Positions 1 to 8,748 of a stretch of 44,265 nucleotides of DNA are shown in pieces (the first letter of the stretch is position 1; each line of letters begins with the position of its first letter). Origin of the DNA: Methylobacterium indicum. Its GTDB lineage: Bacteria > Pseudomonadota > Alphaproteobacteria > Rhizobiales > Beijerinckiaceae. The stretch lies in contig NZ_JTHF01000034.1 of NCBI RefSeq assembly GCF_001043895.1, forward strand, positions 1 to 44,265. The letters are read 5' to 3'. The notes below the pieces were generated by a model that made no database searches, was not told where the DNA came from, and saw only the letters and a list, made by a program, of their open reading frames with translations. The position numbers and the translations under genes are program-made.

Positions 1-737
1 CCGACCCGGACGTGGCCGCCCCGCACCACCGCCGCCGGCACCAGGGGCAGGATGTCGACGCCGAGACCCGCCACCATCCAGGGCGCGCCCGGTGCGCATT
101 CGGCGAGCAGCGCCAGATGCGCATCGAGATAGGCCGGCCGGGGCGGGAAGCCCCAGGCGAACTCGTCCGAGAACATGAAGCGGTAGACCGGAACGGGCGG
201 GCGCGGCTCCAGGGCGGCGAGCGCCGCACCCAGGCGGGTGAAGCCCGGCTCGTAGATGGCGTAGCCCGGCCGGATCCGGTGGGTGCGGGCGATGCGCAGG
301 CCCTCGCGGATGTCGGGCATCGGGTTCTGGTAGATGAAGCCGCTCTCCGGCTCCGCGGCCTCGTCGTGGCGCAGGAAGGTGGTGGAGCCGGGATCGCACA
401 CCGCCCACTCGATCAGGCCGCGCCGGGCCAGCTCCTCGGTATGGGCGTAGCGGCTCGCCGCGCTCGCGGCGTAGTCCGAGCCGGCGAGCGGGATCGTCGG
501 ATAGACGATCACGTCGGCCTTCGCCCGGATGCCCTCGATGATGCGGGCATAGGTCTCCCAGGCGTCGTTCTGGCGCCCGGTCCGCGGATCGTAGGCGTGG
601 ACGTGGACGATCGCCGCCCCTTCCGCGGCCGCCGCGAGCCCGTCGGCCACCACCTCCTCGACCGTGATCGGGATGCCGGGCTGGCGCTCGCGCCCCCACG
701 GCCCGTTGAGCGCCGCCTCGATCCAGATCTGCGCCAT
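1..737 (-). CDS. BKACE (DUF849) beta-keto acid cleavage enzyme, 3' end cut by window
   Basis: The frame is open from the ATG at 737 to the left edge, giving about 245 residues; the family is usually about 270-310, so the C-terminus lies outside. The start has a GGAGG site 7 bases upstream. The family cleaves beta-keto acids with acetyl-CoA in a Zn-dependent TIM barrel. Seen here are the early HVH metal pair (residues 45-47, followed by AYDPRTGR) and a YPTIP strand end. Members act on 3-keto-5-aminohexanoate or other beta-keto acids; the substrate cannot be read from the sequence. It diverges from the amidase gene, with a 111-base shared promoter region. Confidence 0.85.
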   Translation of the reverse strand, partial: MAQIWIEAALNGPWGRERQPGIPITVEEVVADGLAAAAEGAAIVHVHAYDPRTGRQNDAWETYARIIEGIRAKADVIVYPTIPLAGSDYAASAASRYAHTEELARRGLIEWAVCDPGSTTFLRHDEAAEPESGFIYQNPMPDIREGLRIARTHRIRPGYAIYEPGFTRLGAALAALEPRPPVPVYRFMFSDEFAWGFPPRPAYLDAHLALLAECAPGAPWMVAGLGVDILPLVPAAVVRGGHVRV

Positions 738-757
738 CGCGCGCCTCCCCCGATTTT

Positions 758-776
758 GCCGGCATCATGCGCCGGC
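758..776. promoter_or_regulatory. Inverted repeat in divergent intergenic region
   Basis: GCCGGC at 758-763 and GCCGGC at 771-776 flank a 7-base spacer in the 111-base gap between the divergent BKACE and amidase genes. It could be an operator or just GC-rich palindromic sequence. No clear -35/-10 pair is visible. Confidence 0.25.
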
Positions 777-848
777 GGCACGCCGCTGTCTTCTCCCGCG
801 GCTCGGCTCTTGCAGGCGATAAAGGGCTAACGCTCCCGGGAGGATCCC

Positions 849-1799
849 ATGCCGACGCACCACGAGATCCCCGCCACGCCCGACACGATGGTGCTGGGCT
901 ATTTCGATGCCGCCCTGCCGCCGGTGCTGACGGTGGAATCCGGCGATACCGTCACGCTGCACTCGCACCCGGCCGGCGGCCGGGCCTCGCTCCATCCCGA
1001 CCCCTCTCGCCATCCGGCCGACTACCTCGCGGCGCTCGACGCGCTCTCGCCGGGCCTCGGGCCCCACTTCGTCACCGGGCCGGTCCATGTCCGCGGCGCG
1101 GTGCCGGGCGACGTGCTCCAGGTCGACATCCTCGACCTGCAATTCCGGATGGACTGGGGCTTCGTCGCGATCCTGCCGCTGCTCGGCACCCTGCCGGACG
1201 AGTTCACCGACTACGAGACCATCCATCCGGATATCGACGTCGCCCGCGGCGTCGCGGTTCTGCCCTGGGGCACCGAACTGCCGCTCGATCCGTTCTTCGG
1301 CATCCTCGCCACCGCGCCGCCGCCGGCCTGGGGCCGGGTGACCTCGCCGGTGCCGCGCCGCTTCGGCGGCAACATGGACAACAAGGAGCTGAAGGTCGGC
1401 ACAACCCTCTACCTGCCGGTCCTCGCTGACGGGGCGGGCTTCTATGCCGGCGACGGCCACGGCGTGCAGGGCGACGGCGAGGTCTGCATCACGGCGCTCG
1501 AGACCGGCCTCACCGGCACCTTCCGGCTGACGGTCCGCAAGGACCTGTCCTTCGACTGGCCCTTCGCCGAGACGCCGACCGACCTGATGTCGATCGGCCT
1601 GCACGAGAGCCTGGACGAGGCGATGCGCCAGGCGGTCCGCGAGATGATCCGCCACGTCTGCGCCCGCACCCGCCTCACCCGCAACCAGGCCTACATGCTG
1701 TGCTCCCTGGCCGGGAACCTGCGCGTCACCCAGACGGTGGACGGCAACAAGGGCGTGCACATGCTGCTGCCGAAGAGCGCGTTGCCGGACGTAGGATGA
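849..1799 (+). CDS. Acetamidase/formamidase family protein
   Basis: 316 residues, the normal size for the FmdA/AmdA family, which hydrolyses short amides (formamide, acetamide) to ammonia and acid in the cytoplasm. Family motifs seen are HSHPAGG near residues 38-44 and GDGHGVQGDGEV near 201-212, matching the usual GDxHxxQGDGE signature. The ATG follows CGGGAGGATCCC, a strong ribosome binding site. The next gene starts 4 bases after the stop, so the two are very likely co-transcribed. The substrate is inferred only from the family. Confidence 0.85.
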   Translation: MPTHHEIPATPDTMVLGYFDAALPPVLTVESGDTVTLHSHPAGGRASLHPDPSRHPADYLAALDALSPGLGPHFVTGPVHVRGAVPGDVLQVDILDLQFRMDWGFVAILPLLGTLPDEFTDYETIHPDIDVARGVAVLPWGTELPLDPFFGILATAPPPAWGRVTSPVPRRFGGNMDNKELKVGTTLYLPVLADGAGFYAGDGHGVQGDGEVCITALETGLTGTFRLTVRKDLSFDWPFAETPTDLMSIGLHESLDEAMRQAVREMIRHVCARTRLTRNQAYMLCSLAGNLRVTQTVDGNKGVHMLLPKSALPDVG

Positions 1800-1803
1800 G
1801 GGC

Positions 1804-2427
1804 ATGGACCTCCGCTTCGACGACCTCGCCCCCCGCGATCGCTACCGTCTGCTCACCGCCCTGGTGACGCCCCGGCCGATCGCCCTCGTCACCACCCGCT
1901 CCGCGGCCGGCCTCGACAACGCGGCGCCGATCAGCTTCTTCCAGGTGCTCGCCGAGGAGCCGCCGGTCGTCGCCTTGAGCTTCAACCTGCGCTCCGACGG
2001 CACGCTCAAGGACACGCCCCGCGCCATCGCCGAGACCGGCGAGTTTGTGGTCAACCTCGTCGACGAGGGGATGGTGCCGGCGATGACGGTCTGCGCCGCC
2101 GAGTTCCCGCCCGGCGAGAGCGAGATCCCGGCCGCGGGGCTGACGCTGCTCCCCTGCACCGGCGTGCGGCCTCACCGCATCGCCGGGTCACCGGCGAGCC
2201 TCGGCTGCCGCACCCACACGGTGATCGACCTCTCCCCCGAGCGCCGCATCGTGCTCGGGCAGGTCGTGTCGCTGCACGCCCGGGACGACCTCTTCACCCC
2301 GGACGGGCGCCACCTGCGCGAGAACGCCTTCCTGCCGGTGGGCCGGCTCTACGGCGACCTCTACGTCCGTACCGGGGACCGCTTCGCGGTGCCCCGGGTC
2401 ACGGTCGAGGAGGCGAGGGGAAGTTAG
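1804..2427 (+). CDS. Flavin reductase-like domain protein (FMN split barrel)
   Basis: 207 residues. The N-terminal part (LVTPRPIALVTT, then AAPISFFQVLAEEPPVVALSF) is typical of flavin-reductase-like FMN-binding split-barrel proteins of the DIM6/NTAB type. These bind FMN and reduce it with NAD(P)H or serve as partner oxidoreductases. The ATG lies 4 bases after the amidase stop, so translation is probably coupled. It runs towards the RraA gene on the other strand, overlapping it by 4 bases (2424-2427). The physiological partner is unknown. Confidence 0.8.
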   Translation: MDLRFDDLAPRDRYRLLTALVTPRPIALVTTRSAAGLDNAAPISFFQVLAEEPPVVALSFNLRSDGTLKDTPRAIAETGEFVVNLVDEGMVPAMTVCAAEFPPGESEIPAAGLTLLPCTGVRPHRIAGSPASLGCRTHTVIDLSPERRIVLGQVVSLHARDDLFTPDGRHLRENAFLPVGRLYGDLYVRTGDRFAVPRVTVEEARGS

Positions 2428-3095
2428 CCCCCCACCGCGTCCGGTACCCCGAACACCGCGAGCGTGGTCTCGCCGGCCGAGAGGCGCTTCTCCCAGCCGA
2501 TCTCGGCCTGCGCCCGCTCCTCGGCCTTCGCGATCAGGCCCTCGGCGGCGTCCCGCGGGATCACCACGACGCCGTCGTCGTCGCCGAGGATCAGGTCGCG
2601 GGGATGGATTGTGGCGCCGCCGATCGTCGCCGGGGCGTCGACGGTGCCGCCGTCCTTCGAGGCCGGGCCGCGGGCGGTGACGTGGCGGGTGAACACCGCG
2701 AAATCGCCCCAGCCGCCGAGGATGCCGGTGTCGCGCACCGCCCCGTCGACGACGAGGCCGACGATCCCCTTGCGGCGCGCCGCCGTCGACAGCAGGTCGC
2801 CGATCATCGCGACGTCGCTCCTGCCCCCGGCATCGATCACCACCACGTCGCCGGCCTGCGCCACCGCGATGGCGTGGTGCACGGCGCCGTAATCCTTCGG
2901 ATCGCAGACCGCCGTCACGGCGCTGCCCAAGAGCGTCGGGCCCCCGGCGATGCGCCTGAGCGGCCGGATCGCCGGATCGACCTGGGTACGGCCCTCCAGG
3001 AGATCGACCACCACCGCCACCGGCACGGAGGCAAAGCGCGCGATCAGGTCGGCGTCGAGGCGGGGCGGGGTCTTGGCGATGATGCGGGTCGGCAT
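2424..3095 (-). CDS. RraA-like 4-hydroxy-4-methyl-2-oxoglutarate aldolase family protein
   Basis: 223 residues from the ATG at 3095, which follows GGAAGAGGAG; an upstream in-frame extension to 3269 runs through the tandem repeat and is not used. The RraA/HMG-aldolase fold is supported by GLVVDGAVRDTG, carrying the conserved Arg-Asp pair of the substrate/metal site, and by VPVAVVVDLLEG near the N-terminus. Aldolase members cleave 4-carboxy-4-hydroxy-2-oxoadipate or 4-hydroxy-4-methyl-2-oxoglutarate to pyruvate products, whereas true RraA inhibits RNase E. The catabolic neighbourhood favours an aldolase. Confidence 0.8.
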   Translation of the reverse strand: MPTRIIAKTPPRLDADLIARFASVPVAVVVDLLEGRTQVDPAIRPLRRIAGGPTLLGSAVTAVCDPKDYGAVHHAIAVAQAGDVVVIDAGGRSDVAMIGDLLSTAARRKGIVGLVVDGAVRDTGILGGWGDFAVFTRHVTARGPASKDGGTVDAPATIGGATIHPRDLILGDDDGVVVIPRDAAEGLIAKAEERAQAEIGWEKRLSAGETTLAVFGVPDAVGG

Positions 3096-3119
3096 GGCGT
3101 CTCCTCTTCCGGCCGTCCT

Positions 3120-3216
3120 GGTTTCGCGGGCGTCTCGGCCACGCGGGGGTCTCGGCCACGCGGGCGTCTTGGCTTTGCGGGCATCCTGGCTTTGCAGGCG
3201 TCTTGGCTTTGCGGCC
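3120..3216. repeat. 17-bp tandem repeat, about 5.7 copies
   Basis: Imperfect units begin at 3120, 3137, 3154, 3171, 3188 and 3205 (last one partial). Consensus is roughly GGCtttGCGGGCGTCTT. The array lies between the divergent RraA-like and SDR genes, about 25 bases upstream of the RraA start. The repeats abut, without unique spacers, so this is not a CRISPR. Confidence 0.85.
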
Positions 3217-3307
3217 GGTCCCCGATCTCTATAGGCTGCCCGGCAACGCGCCGACAGGCGCGACGACACGAGGGCCCCCGCGCGAGGGGCACCGGGGGAG
3301 GAAGACG

Positions 3308-4126
3308 ATGGGGGAGGGCGGATACGCTCCGGGCGTGCGGCGGCTCGAGGGCAAGGTCGCGCTGCTGTTCGGCGCCGGCTCGTCGGGGCCGGGCTGGGGC
3401 AACGGCAAGGCCGCGGCGGTGACCTTCGCGCGCCACGGCGCCCGGGTGGTCTGCGTCGACCTGCGGCGCGAGGCGGCCGAGGAAACCGCCGAGATCATCC
3501 GGCGCGAGGACGGCGCGGCGACGGCCGCGGCCTGCGACGCCACCGATTCGGCCGCGGTCGCCGCCCTCGTCGCCGAGGTGATGGCGGCGCAGGGGCGCAT
3601 CGACGTGCTGCACAACAATGTCGGCTACGCCCAGATGGGCGGGCCGATCGAGCTGACCGAGGCCGAGTGGCACCGCGCCCTCGACCTCAACCTCACCACC
3701 TGCTTCCTCGCCTGCAAGCACGTCCTGCCGCACATGCTGGCGCAGCGTGCCGGCAGCATCGTCAACATCTCGTCGACGGCGGCGATCCGCTACACCGGCT
3801 ACCCTTACGCCGCCTATTACGCCGCCAAGGCCGCGGTGAACAACTTCACCCTCGGGCTCGCGCTGCAATACGCGCGCGACGGGATCCGGGTGAACGCGAT
3901 CATGCCCGGGCTGATGAACACGCCGCTGATCCACCAGCAGATCTCCGGCCAGTACCAGGACCCGGACGAGATGGTGCGGGCCCGCGACGCCGCCTGCCCG
4001 ATGGGCCGGATGGGCACCGCCTGGGACGTCGCCAACGCGGCGCTCTTCCTCGCCTCCGACGAGGCGGCCTACATCACCGGCGTGGCGCTGCCCGTCGATG
4101 GCGGCCTGACCGGGAGGGCCGCATGA
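3308..4126 (+). CDS. SDR family NAD(P)-dependent oxidoreductase
   Basis: 272 residues from the ATG at 3308, preceded by GGGGGAGG; the longer in-frame start at 3203 overlaps repeat-derived sequence. Classical short-chain dehydrogenase: glycine-rich cofactor loop GAGSSGPGWGNG at 22-33, an HNNVG strand, the catalytic Tyr170-xxx-Lys174 with a preceding Ser cluster, and a C-terminal VDGGLTG. The loop is longer than the usual TGxxxGxG. The stop overlaps the next start as ATGA, so this gene and the hydratase form one transcriptional unit. The substrate is unknown. Confidence 0.88.
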   Translation: MGEGGYAPGVRRLEGKVALLFGAGSSGPGWGNGKAAAVTFARHGARVVCVDLRREAAEETAEIIRREDGAATAAACDATDSAAVAALVAEVMAAQGRIDVLHNNVGYAQMGGPIELTEAEWHRALDLNLTTCFLACKHVLPHMLAQRAGSIVNISSTAAIRYTGYPYAAYYAAKAAVNNFTLGLALQYARDGIRVNAIMPGLMNTPLIHQQISGQYQDPDEMVRARDAACPMGRMGTAWDVANAALFLASDEAAYITGVALPVDGGLTGRAA

Positions 4127-4902
4127 CGGAACAGGCCATCTCCGACCTGCTCTGGGACCATTGGCGCGAGGGCCGCCTCCTCGCCGCCCTGCCGCCGGAC
4201 CTCGCCCCCGCCGACCGCCACGCGGCCTACCGCATCCAGGCCCTGCTCGAGCCGCGCAGCGCCGAACCCCTCTACGGCTGGAAGATCGCCGCGACGAGCC
4301 TCGCCGGCCAGCGCCATATCGGCGCCGACGGGCCGCTCGCCGGCCGGCTGCTCGCCGAGCGCGTTCTCTCGCCGGAGGACGTGGTGCCGCTCGCCCACAA
4401 CCAGATGCGGGTGGCCGAGCCCGAGGTCGCGTTCCGGATGGGGGCCGACCTGCCCCCTCGCGCGGAGCCCTATACCGTCGCCGAGGTGATGGCGGCGGTC
4501 GACACCGCCCACCCGGCGATCGAATTTCCGGACTCGCGCCTCGCGGCGTTCGAGCGGGCCGGCGAGGCGGCGCTGATTGCCGACAACGCCTGCGCCCACC
4601 TCTTCGTCCTCGGTCCCCCGGCGCCGGAGGGCTGGCGCGCCCTCGACCTCGCCGCCATGCCGACCCGGATCGGTGCCGAGGGGAGGGCGCCCTATGAGGG
4701 CCGCGGCGGCAACGCCCTCGACGATCCGCGGCTCGCGCTCGCCTGGCTCGCCAACGCCCTGTCGGCGCAGGGGCTGACCCTGCGCCGGGGCCAGGTCGTC
4801 ACCACCGGCACCACCACGGTCCCGCTGCCGGTCGAGGCGGGCGAGGTGGTGCGGGCGGAACTGGGAGGCCTCGGCGCGCTGACGGTGCGGGTCGGGGCGT
4901 AG
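4123..4902 (+). CDS. 2-keto-4-pentenoate hydratase-like protein (FAH superfamily)
   Basis: 259 residues, matching MhpD/TesE/DmpE hydratases that add water to 2-oxopent-4-enoate in meta-cleavage aromatic catabolism. Seen are YGWKIA near residue 46, AEPEVAFRMG (metal-ligand glutamates) and the C-terminal GQVVTTGTTT turn. The start overlaps the SDR stop by ATGA. A paralogue lies at 40272-41027. With the RraA-like aldolase nearby, a role in a 2-oxo acid pathway is plausible but not shown. Confidence 0.82.
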   Translation: MTEQAISDLLWDHWREGRLLAALPPDLAPADRHAAYRIQALLEPRSAEPLYGWKIAATSLAGQRHIGADGPLAGRLLAERVLSPEDVVPLAHNQMRVAEPEVAFRMGADLPPRAEPYTVAEVMAAVDTAHPAIEFPDSRLAAFERAGEAALIADNACAHLFVLGPPAPEGWRALDLAAMPTRIGAEGRAPYEGRGGNALDDPRLALAWLANALSAQGLTLRRGQVVTTGTTTVPLPVEAGEVVRAELGGLGALTVRVGA

Positions 4903-5535
4903 TTTCAGGGTTCGGAGGGCCGAAGCCATCGGTCTTCAGGCGCATGACGGGCCCTGCCTTCGATGGCGGCGGCCGGCCTGCATCGCGTGCGCGCCTGCCC
5001 GGATGTCGGCCCTCATGGTGCGGCGTCCCGCCCGCTGTTCTACCCCCACGCACGGTCGGACGTAGACCTGTCCGAGCGGGCCGGACGCGTTCCACGATCC
5101 GGCCGGGAGGATGTTCGTCGCGCGCGTCGAGGCGGCGGCCTGCCCATCGCGCGACAAGGATCGCCCCGTAGCGTCGCGACCCGTTCCACGACGCGTGGGA
5201 CGGGCCGGTCGGATGCCGGCGATTCGCGCAATGCCGAACGCGTTTCGTCGAGCGAAGCTGCCCGGATCCGCGGAAGATCGGCGAATCCATCACAGGTCGG
5301 GCCGAGACCCGATCGCGACCCCATCGCTGCGCGCCTGCCGAAGATCGTGCGGCGCGCGGAAACACGATCGGTGGCAAGGAGGGGCCAACCCTCGCATCGC
5401 CCCCCGCGCTTCTGCTCGGAACGTCTGCCGCGCCTGTTGGCCCGCTTCCCGCTCGGACGGTCATCGGACGGCGAGATCGACGGCCAATGCCGGCATCTCT
5501 GGGTCACCTCGTACGAATCTCCCTCACAAAGCCAG
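4903..5535. other. Long intergenic region without a supported gene
   Basis: About 630 GC-rich bases. Overlapping open frames exist on both strands, but their translations are Arg/Pro/Ala-rich, show no recognisable motif and lack ribosome binding sites. A near-perfect hairpin (CCGTTCCACG at 5181-5190 with CGTGGGACGG at 5194-5203) is present. Base composition becomes AT-richer from about 5515, where the ABC transporter promoter begins. Confidence 0.6.
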
Positions 5536-5566
5536 TTGACAAACAAGAAGGCATGCCTGTTGATAA
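5536..5566 (+). promoter_or_regulatory. Candidate sigma70-type promoter for the ABC importer operon
   Basis: TTGACA at 5536-5541 is followed after 19 bases by TGATAA at 5561-5566, in a locally AT-rich patch just upstream of the binding-protein gene. The -35 is a perfect match; the spacing is slightly long. A GGCATGCC palindrome (5550-5557) lies between the boxes. Confidence 0.45.
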
Positions 5567-5589
5567 GGCATTCCGCTATTGCGGTCATG

Positions 5590-5607
5590 TGTCCGCTATA
5601 AGGGACA
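5590..5607. promoter_or_regulatory. 18-bp palindrome, candidate operator
   Basis: TGTCC at 5590-5594 and GGACA at 5603-5607 are perfect inverted arms around a central TATA, ending 14 bases before the binding-protein start. A second dyad, CCGC-N4-GCGG, sits at 5573-5584. The position downstream of the candidate promoter fits a repressor site, and the IclR regulator encoded at the operon end is the obvious candidate. That link is inference. Confidence 0.45.
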
Positions 5608-5621
5608 TTATCGTGGTGAGA

Positions 5622-6464
5622 ATGGCGATGGATGCGAAGGCTGTCATGCTGGGGCTCGCGACGGTTGTGTCCGTCGCCCTTCTTCCGAACGCGGCCTCGG
5701 CGGCCAAGCTCGAGAGCGTCCTGGCGCGCGGGACGCTGGTGGTCGGCACCGGGTCGACCAATGCTCCCTGGCACTTCAAGGATGCCGGCGACACGCTCCA
5801 GGGCTTCGACATCGATATGGCGAAGATCGTTGCCAAGGCGCTGTTCGGAAATGCGGACAAGGTCAAGTTCGTCATTCAGTCGTCGGACGCGCGCATTCCC
5901 AACATAACAACCGGAAAGGTGGATATGACTTGCCAGTTCCTGACCGTGACGGGAGAACGCGCCCAGCAGGTCAATTTCACCATTCCCTATTATCGCGAGG
6001 GCGTCGGCCTGATGCTGAAGCAGGGAGGGTCCTACGCGGATTACGCGGCCCTCAAGGCGGCGGGCTCCTCCGTGACCGTCGCGGTGCTGCAGAACGTCTA
6101 CGCCAAGGCGCTCGTCCAGAAGGCGCTGCCCAAGGCGACGGTCGACCAGTACGAGTCGCAGGACCTTCTCTATCAGGCGCTGCAGTCGGGCCGTGCGGAT
6201 GCCGCCGCCACCGACCAGTCCTCCATCGCCTGGTACGTCACGCAGAATCCCGGGCAATACAAGGATGCCGGCTACAACTGGAGCCCGCAGACCTATGCGT
6301 GCGCCGTCGCCAAGGGCGATCAGGACTGGCTCAACTTCGTCAACACCGCGCTGCACGAGGCGATGACGGGCGTCGAGTTCGATACCTATGCCGCGTCCTT
6401 CAAGAAATGGTTCGGCAAGGATCTGCCCCCGCCGGCGATCGGCTTCCCGGTCGAGTTCAAGTAG
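5622..6464 (+). CDS. Polar amino-acid ABC transporter substrate-binding protein
   Basis: 280 residues from ATG 5622; ATG 5628 is an alternative with slightly better spacing to GGTGAG. A Sec signal peptide (residues 1-27, ending NAASA) precedes a family 3 solute-binding fold: GTLVVGTG, GFDIDMAKIVAK, VDMTCQFLTVTGER, then a second lobe. It acts in the periplasm and delivers a small polar solute, probably an amino acid, to the two permeases that follow. It is the first gene of the operon. The exact ligand is unknown, although the RidA gene in the same run suggests an amino acid that is catabolised. Confidence 0.88.
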   Translation: MAMDAKAVMLGLATVVSVALLPNAASAAKLESVLARGTLVVGTGSTNAPWHFKDAGDTLQGFDIDMAKIVAKALFGNADKVKFVIQSSDARIPNITTGKVDMTCQFLTVTGERAQQVNFTIPYYREGVGLMLKQGGSYADYAALKAAGSSVTVAVLQNVYAKALVQKALPKATVDQYESQDLLYQALQSGRADAAATDQSSIAWYVTQNPGQYKDAGYNWSPQTYACAVAKGDQDWLNFVNTALHEAMTGVEFDTYAASFKKWFGKDLPPPAIGFPVEFK

Positions 6465-6603
6465 GCGCTCCGCGCGAGACGTCCGTGGCGCGGGGAAAGC
6501 CACGGCGCGCGCGAGCGAAGAGCCGTCGGGGGCCGATCCGGCGTCCCGGACGCCCTCGACCGGGCCGCCCCGTCCCGCCCCCTCCGTCACGCGAGCGATT
6601 CCG

Positions 6604-7260
6604 ATGGGATACACCCTGAATTTCGACGCCGTCTGGCGGAACTTCGACGACCTCCTGTGGGGGCTCGGCCTGAGTCTCCTCCTCGCCGTCACGGCCATCG
6701 GCATCGGCTGCCTCCTCGGCCTCGTCCTCGCCTTCGGCCGGATCAGCCGATCCCGGCTCCTGTCCGTTCCCGCGAACGCCTACGTCACGCTCCTGCGCAA
6801 CCTGCCGCTGCTCGTCCTCGTGCTGTTCTCCTTCTTCGCGCTGCCCCAGCTGGGCTTGCGCCTGTCGAAGCAGAATTCGTTCGTGCTGGCGCTCGCGCTC
6901 TACTCGGCCGCCTATCTCGCCGAGGTCTTTCGCGGCGGGCTTCTCGGCGTACCGCGCGGGCTTCGCGAAGCGGGCCTCGCCATCGGTCTCACCGAAGGCC
7001 AGATCCGCCGACGCATCACCCTGCCGGTGATGTTTCGCGCCGTCCTGCCCGCGCTCGGCAGCACCTTCATCGGCCTGTTCAAGGATACCTCGCTCGCCGC
7101 GGCGATCGCCGTGCCCGAACTCACCTTCGAAGCACGCAAGATCAACGTCGAGACCTTCCGGGTGATCGAGACCTGGCTCGTGGCGAGCGGTCTCTACATC
7201 GCGACCTGCTCGATCCTGGCCGCCCTCCTGCGCCGCGTCGAAGCGCGCCTCGCCATCTGA
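6604..7260 (+). CDS. Amino-acid ABC transporter permease (HisM/GlnP type)
   Basis: 218 residues from ATG 6604; the upstream in-frame extension through the gap is Ser/Arg/Pro-rich and unlikely to be coding. Several membrane helices are obvious (for example [19 protein letters not shown] and [12 protein letters not shown]). The cytoplasmic EAA loop is seen as [15 protein letters not shown]. It pairs with the next permease to form the channel of the importer. The 139-base gap after the binding protein shows no clear terminator. Confidence 0.88.
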   Translation: MGYTLNFDAVWRNFDDLLWGLGLSLLLAVTAIGIGCLLGLVLAFGRISRSRLLSVPANAYVTLLRNLPLLVLVLFSFFALPQLGLRLSKQNSFVLALALYSAAYLAEVFRGGLLGVPRGLREAGLAIGLTEGQIRRRITLPVMFRAVLPALGSTFIGLFKDTSLAAAIAVPELTFEARKINVETFRVIETWLVASGLYIATCSILAALLRRVEARLAI

Positions 7261-7269
7261 GGGAAGCCC

Positions 7270-7932
7270 GTGAACGCCCCTCCCTCCTTCGTCGACATCG
7301 TCTGGATCGCGCGCTGGCCGCTCCTCTACGGGCTCGGCACCACGGTCGCCGTGTCCCTGCTCGCCATCCTGGGCGGGACGGTGCTCGGCACGCTGCTCGG
7401 CCTCGCGCTCACCTACGGCAACCGCGTCGTGCGCCTCCTCGCCCGCGCCTACACCGACATCGTGCGCGGCACGCCGGTCCTCGTCCTGGTGCTCGCCAGC
7501 TTCTACATTCTCGGCACGGTCGGACTCGACCTCTCGGCCTTCCAGGCGGGCGTCCTCGCGCTCACCCTCTTCTGCGCCTCGCATGTCGGCGAGATCACGC
7601 GCGGCGCACTTCAAACGCTGCACAAGGGGCAGACGGAAGCCGCCAAGGCGATCGGTCTGACCTTCGGCCAGACCTTCCGGTACGTCCTGGGACCGCAGGC
7701 GCTGCGCCTCGCGCTGCCCCCGCTCGTCAATACGGCGGCCGAGATGGTGAAGGCTTCGACGCTCCTTTCCGTCATCGGTGTGGCGGAACTGCTCCTGCGC
7801 ACGCAGGAGGTCATCTCCCGCGCCTTCCACAGCCTCGAATTCTATCTTCTCGCCGGCTTTCTCTACTTCGTCGTCAACTACGCCATCGAGCGTCTCGGCC
7901 GTGCCGTCGAGCGCCGGGTGAGCGTCCAATGA
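7270..7932 (+). CDS. Amino-acid ABC transporter permease (second subunit)
   Basis: 220 residues with a GTG start at 7270, preceded by GAGGGAAG. Hydrophobic helices and the EAA loop ([15 protein letters not shown]) mark it as an inner-membrane permease of the polar amino-acid family. It begins 9 bases after the previous permease and its stop (7930-7932) overlaps an ATG in the ATPase frame. This is the usual permease-permease-ATPase order. Confidence 0.88.
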   Translation: MNAPPSFVDIVWIARWPLLYGLGTTVAVSLLAILGGTVLGTLLGLALTYGNRVVRLLARAYTDIVRGTPVLVLVLASFYILGTVGLDLSAFQAGVLALTLFCASHVGEITRGALQTLHKGQTEAAKAIGLTFGQTFRYVLGPQALRLALPPLVNTAAEMVKASTLLSVIGVAELLLRTQEVISRAFHSLEFYLLAGFLYFVVNYAIERLGRAVERRVSVQ

Positions 7933-7943
7933 GAGGCGCGCCC

Positions 7944-8729
7944 ATGACCGCGAACCTTGTGACCGCGAACCTTCTGGAGATCCGCGACCTGCGCAAGAGC
8001 TACGGTTCGGTGGAGGTGCTCAAGGGCGTCGATTGCGACGTGAGGGCCGGCGAGGTGATCTCCATCATCGGCTCGTCGGGGTCCGGCAAGACGACGATGC
8101 TCCGCTGCATCAACATGCTGGAGGAGTTCCAGGGCGGCACGATCCGCATCGACGGCGAAGAGATCGGCTTCACGACCAGCGGCGGCCAGCGCCGGCGCAA
8201 GAGCGACAAGGACATCGCCCGCCAGCGGGCGCTGACCGGCATGGCCTTCCAGCAGTTCAACCTCTTCCCGCACATGACGGCGCTCGAGAACGTCACGCTC
8301 GGCCTCGTCCTGGTGCGCAAGATGGGGCGCGACGAGGCGCGGGCGCTGGGCGAGACCTGGCTCGACCGGGTCGGCCTCCTGTCGCGCAAGGACCACTACC
8401 CGTCCAAGCTCTCGGGCGGCCAGCAGCAGCGCGTCGCGATCGCCCGCGCCATCGCCATGAGCCCGCGCCTGATGCTCTTCGACGAGGTGACCTCCGCGCT
8501 CGACCCGGAACTGGTCGCCGAGGTGCTCCAGGTCGTGCGCACGCTCGCCGAGGACGGCATGACGATGATGCTCGTCACCCACGAGATGCGCTTCGCCTAC
8601 GAGGTGTCGAGCCGCGTCATCTTCATGAATGGCGGCCGCATCGGCGAGGAGGGCAACCCGCGCGAGATGTTCGCGGCGCCGAAGACCGAGCGCCTGGCCG
8701 CCTTCCTTCAGTCTTCCCGCTTCAACTGA
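7944..8729 (+). CDS. Amino-acid ABC transporter ATP-binding protein
   Basis: 261 residues from ATG 7944, preceded by GAGAGG; an in-frame ATG at 7929, overlapping the permease stop, would add five residues. Walker A GSSGSGKT (43-50), Q-loop in [10 protein letters not shown], signature LSGGQQQR (near 155-162), Walker B LMLFDEV, D-loop SALDPE and the H-loop in LVTHEM are all intact. This is the cytoplasmic motor of the importer. Confidence 0.92.
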   Translation: MTANLVTANLLEIRDLRKSYGSVEVLKGVDCDVRAGEVISIIGSSGSGKTTMLRCINMLEEFQGGTIRIDGEEIGFTTSGGQRRRKSDKDIARQRALTGMAFQQFNLFPHMTALENVTLGLVLVRKMGRDEARALGETWLDRVGLLSRKDHYPSKLSGGQQQRVAIARAIAMSPRLMLFDEVTSALDPELVAEVLQVVRTLAEDGMTMMLVTHEMRFAYEVSSRVIFMNGGRIGEEGNPREMFAAPKTERLAAFLQSSRFN

Positions 8730-8748
8730 GAGAACAGGATCCCGACGC

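Noticed and set aside
12..830. 272-residue open frame on the plus strand
   Set aside because: It is Arg/Gly/Ala-rich without motifs and lies opposite the BKACE gene, which has a ribosome binding site and conserved Zn motif.
3120..3216. Possible CRISPR array
   Set aside because: Units abut at 17 bp with no unique spacers and no cas genes are present; it is a simple tandem repeat.
4963..5601. 212-residue plus-strand frame (and overlapping minus frames) before the importer
   Set aside because: Composition is typical of random GC-rich DNA, there is no ribosome binding site or motif, and the frame runs through the candidate promoter.
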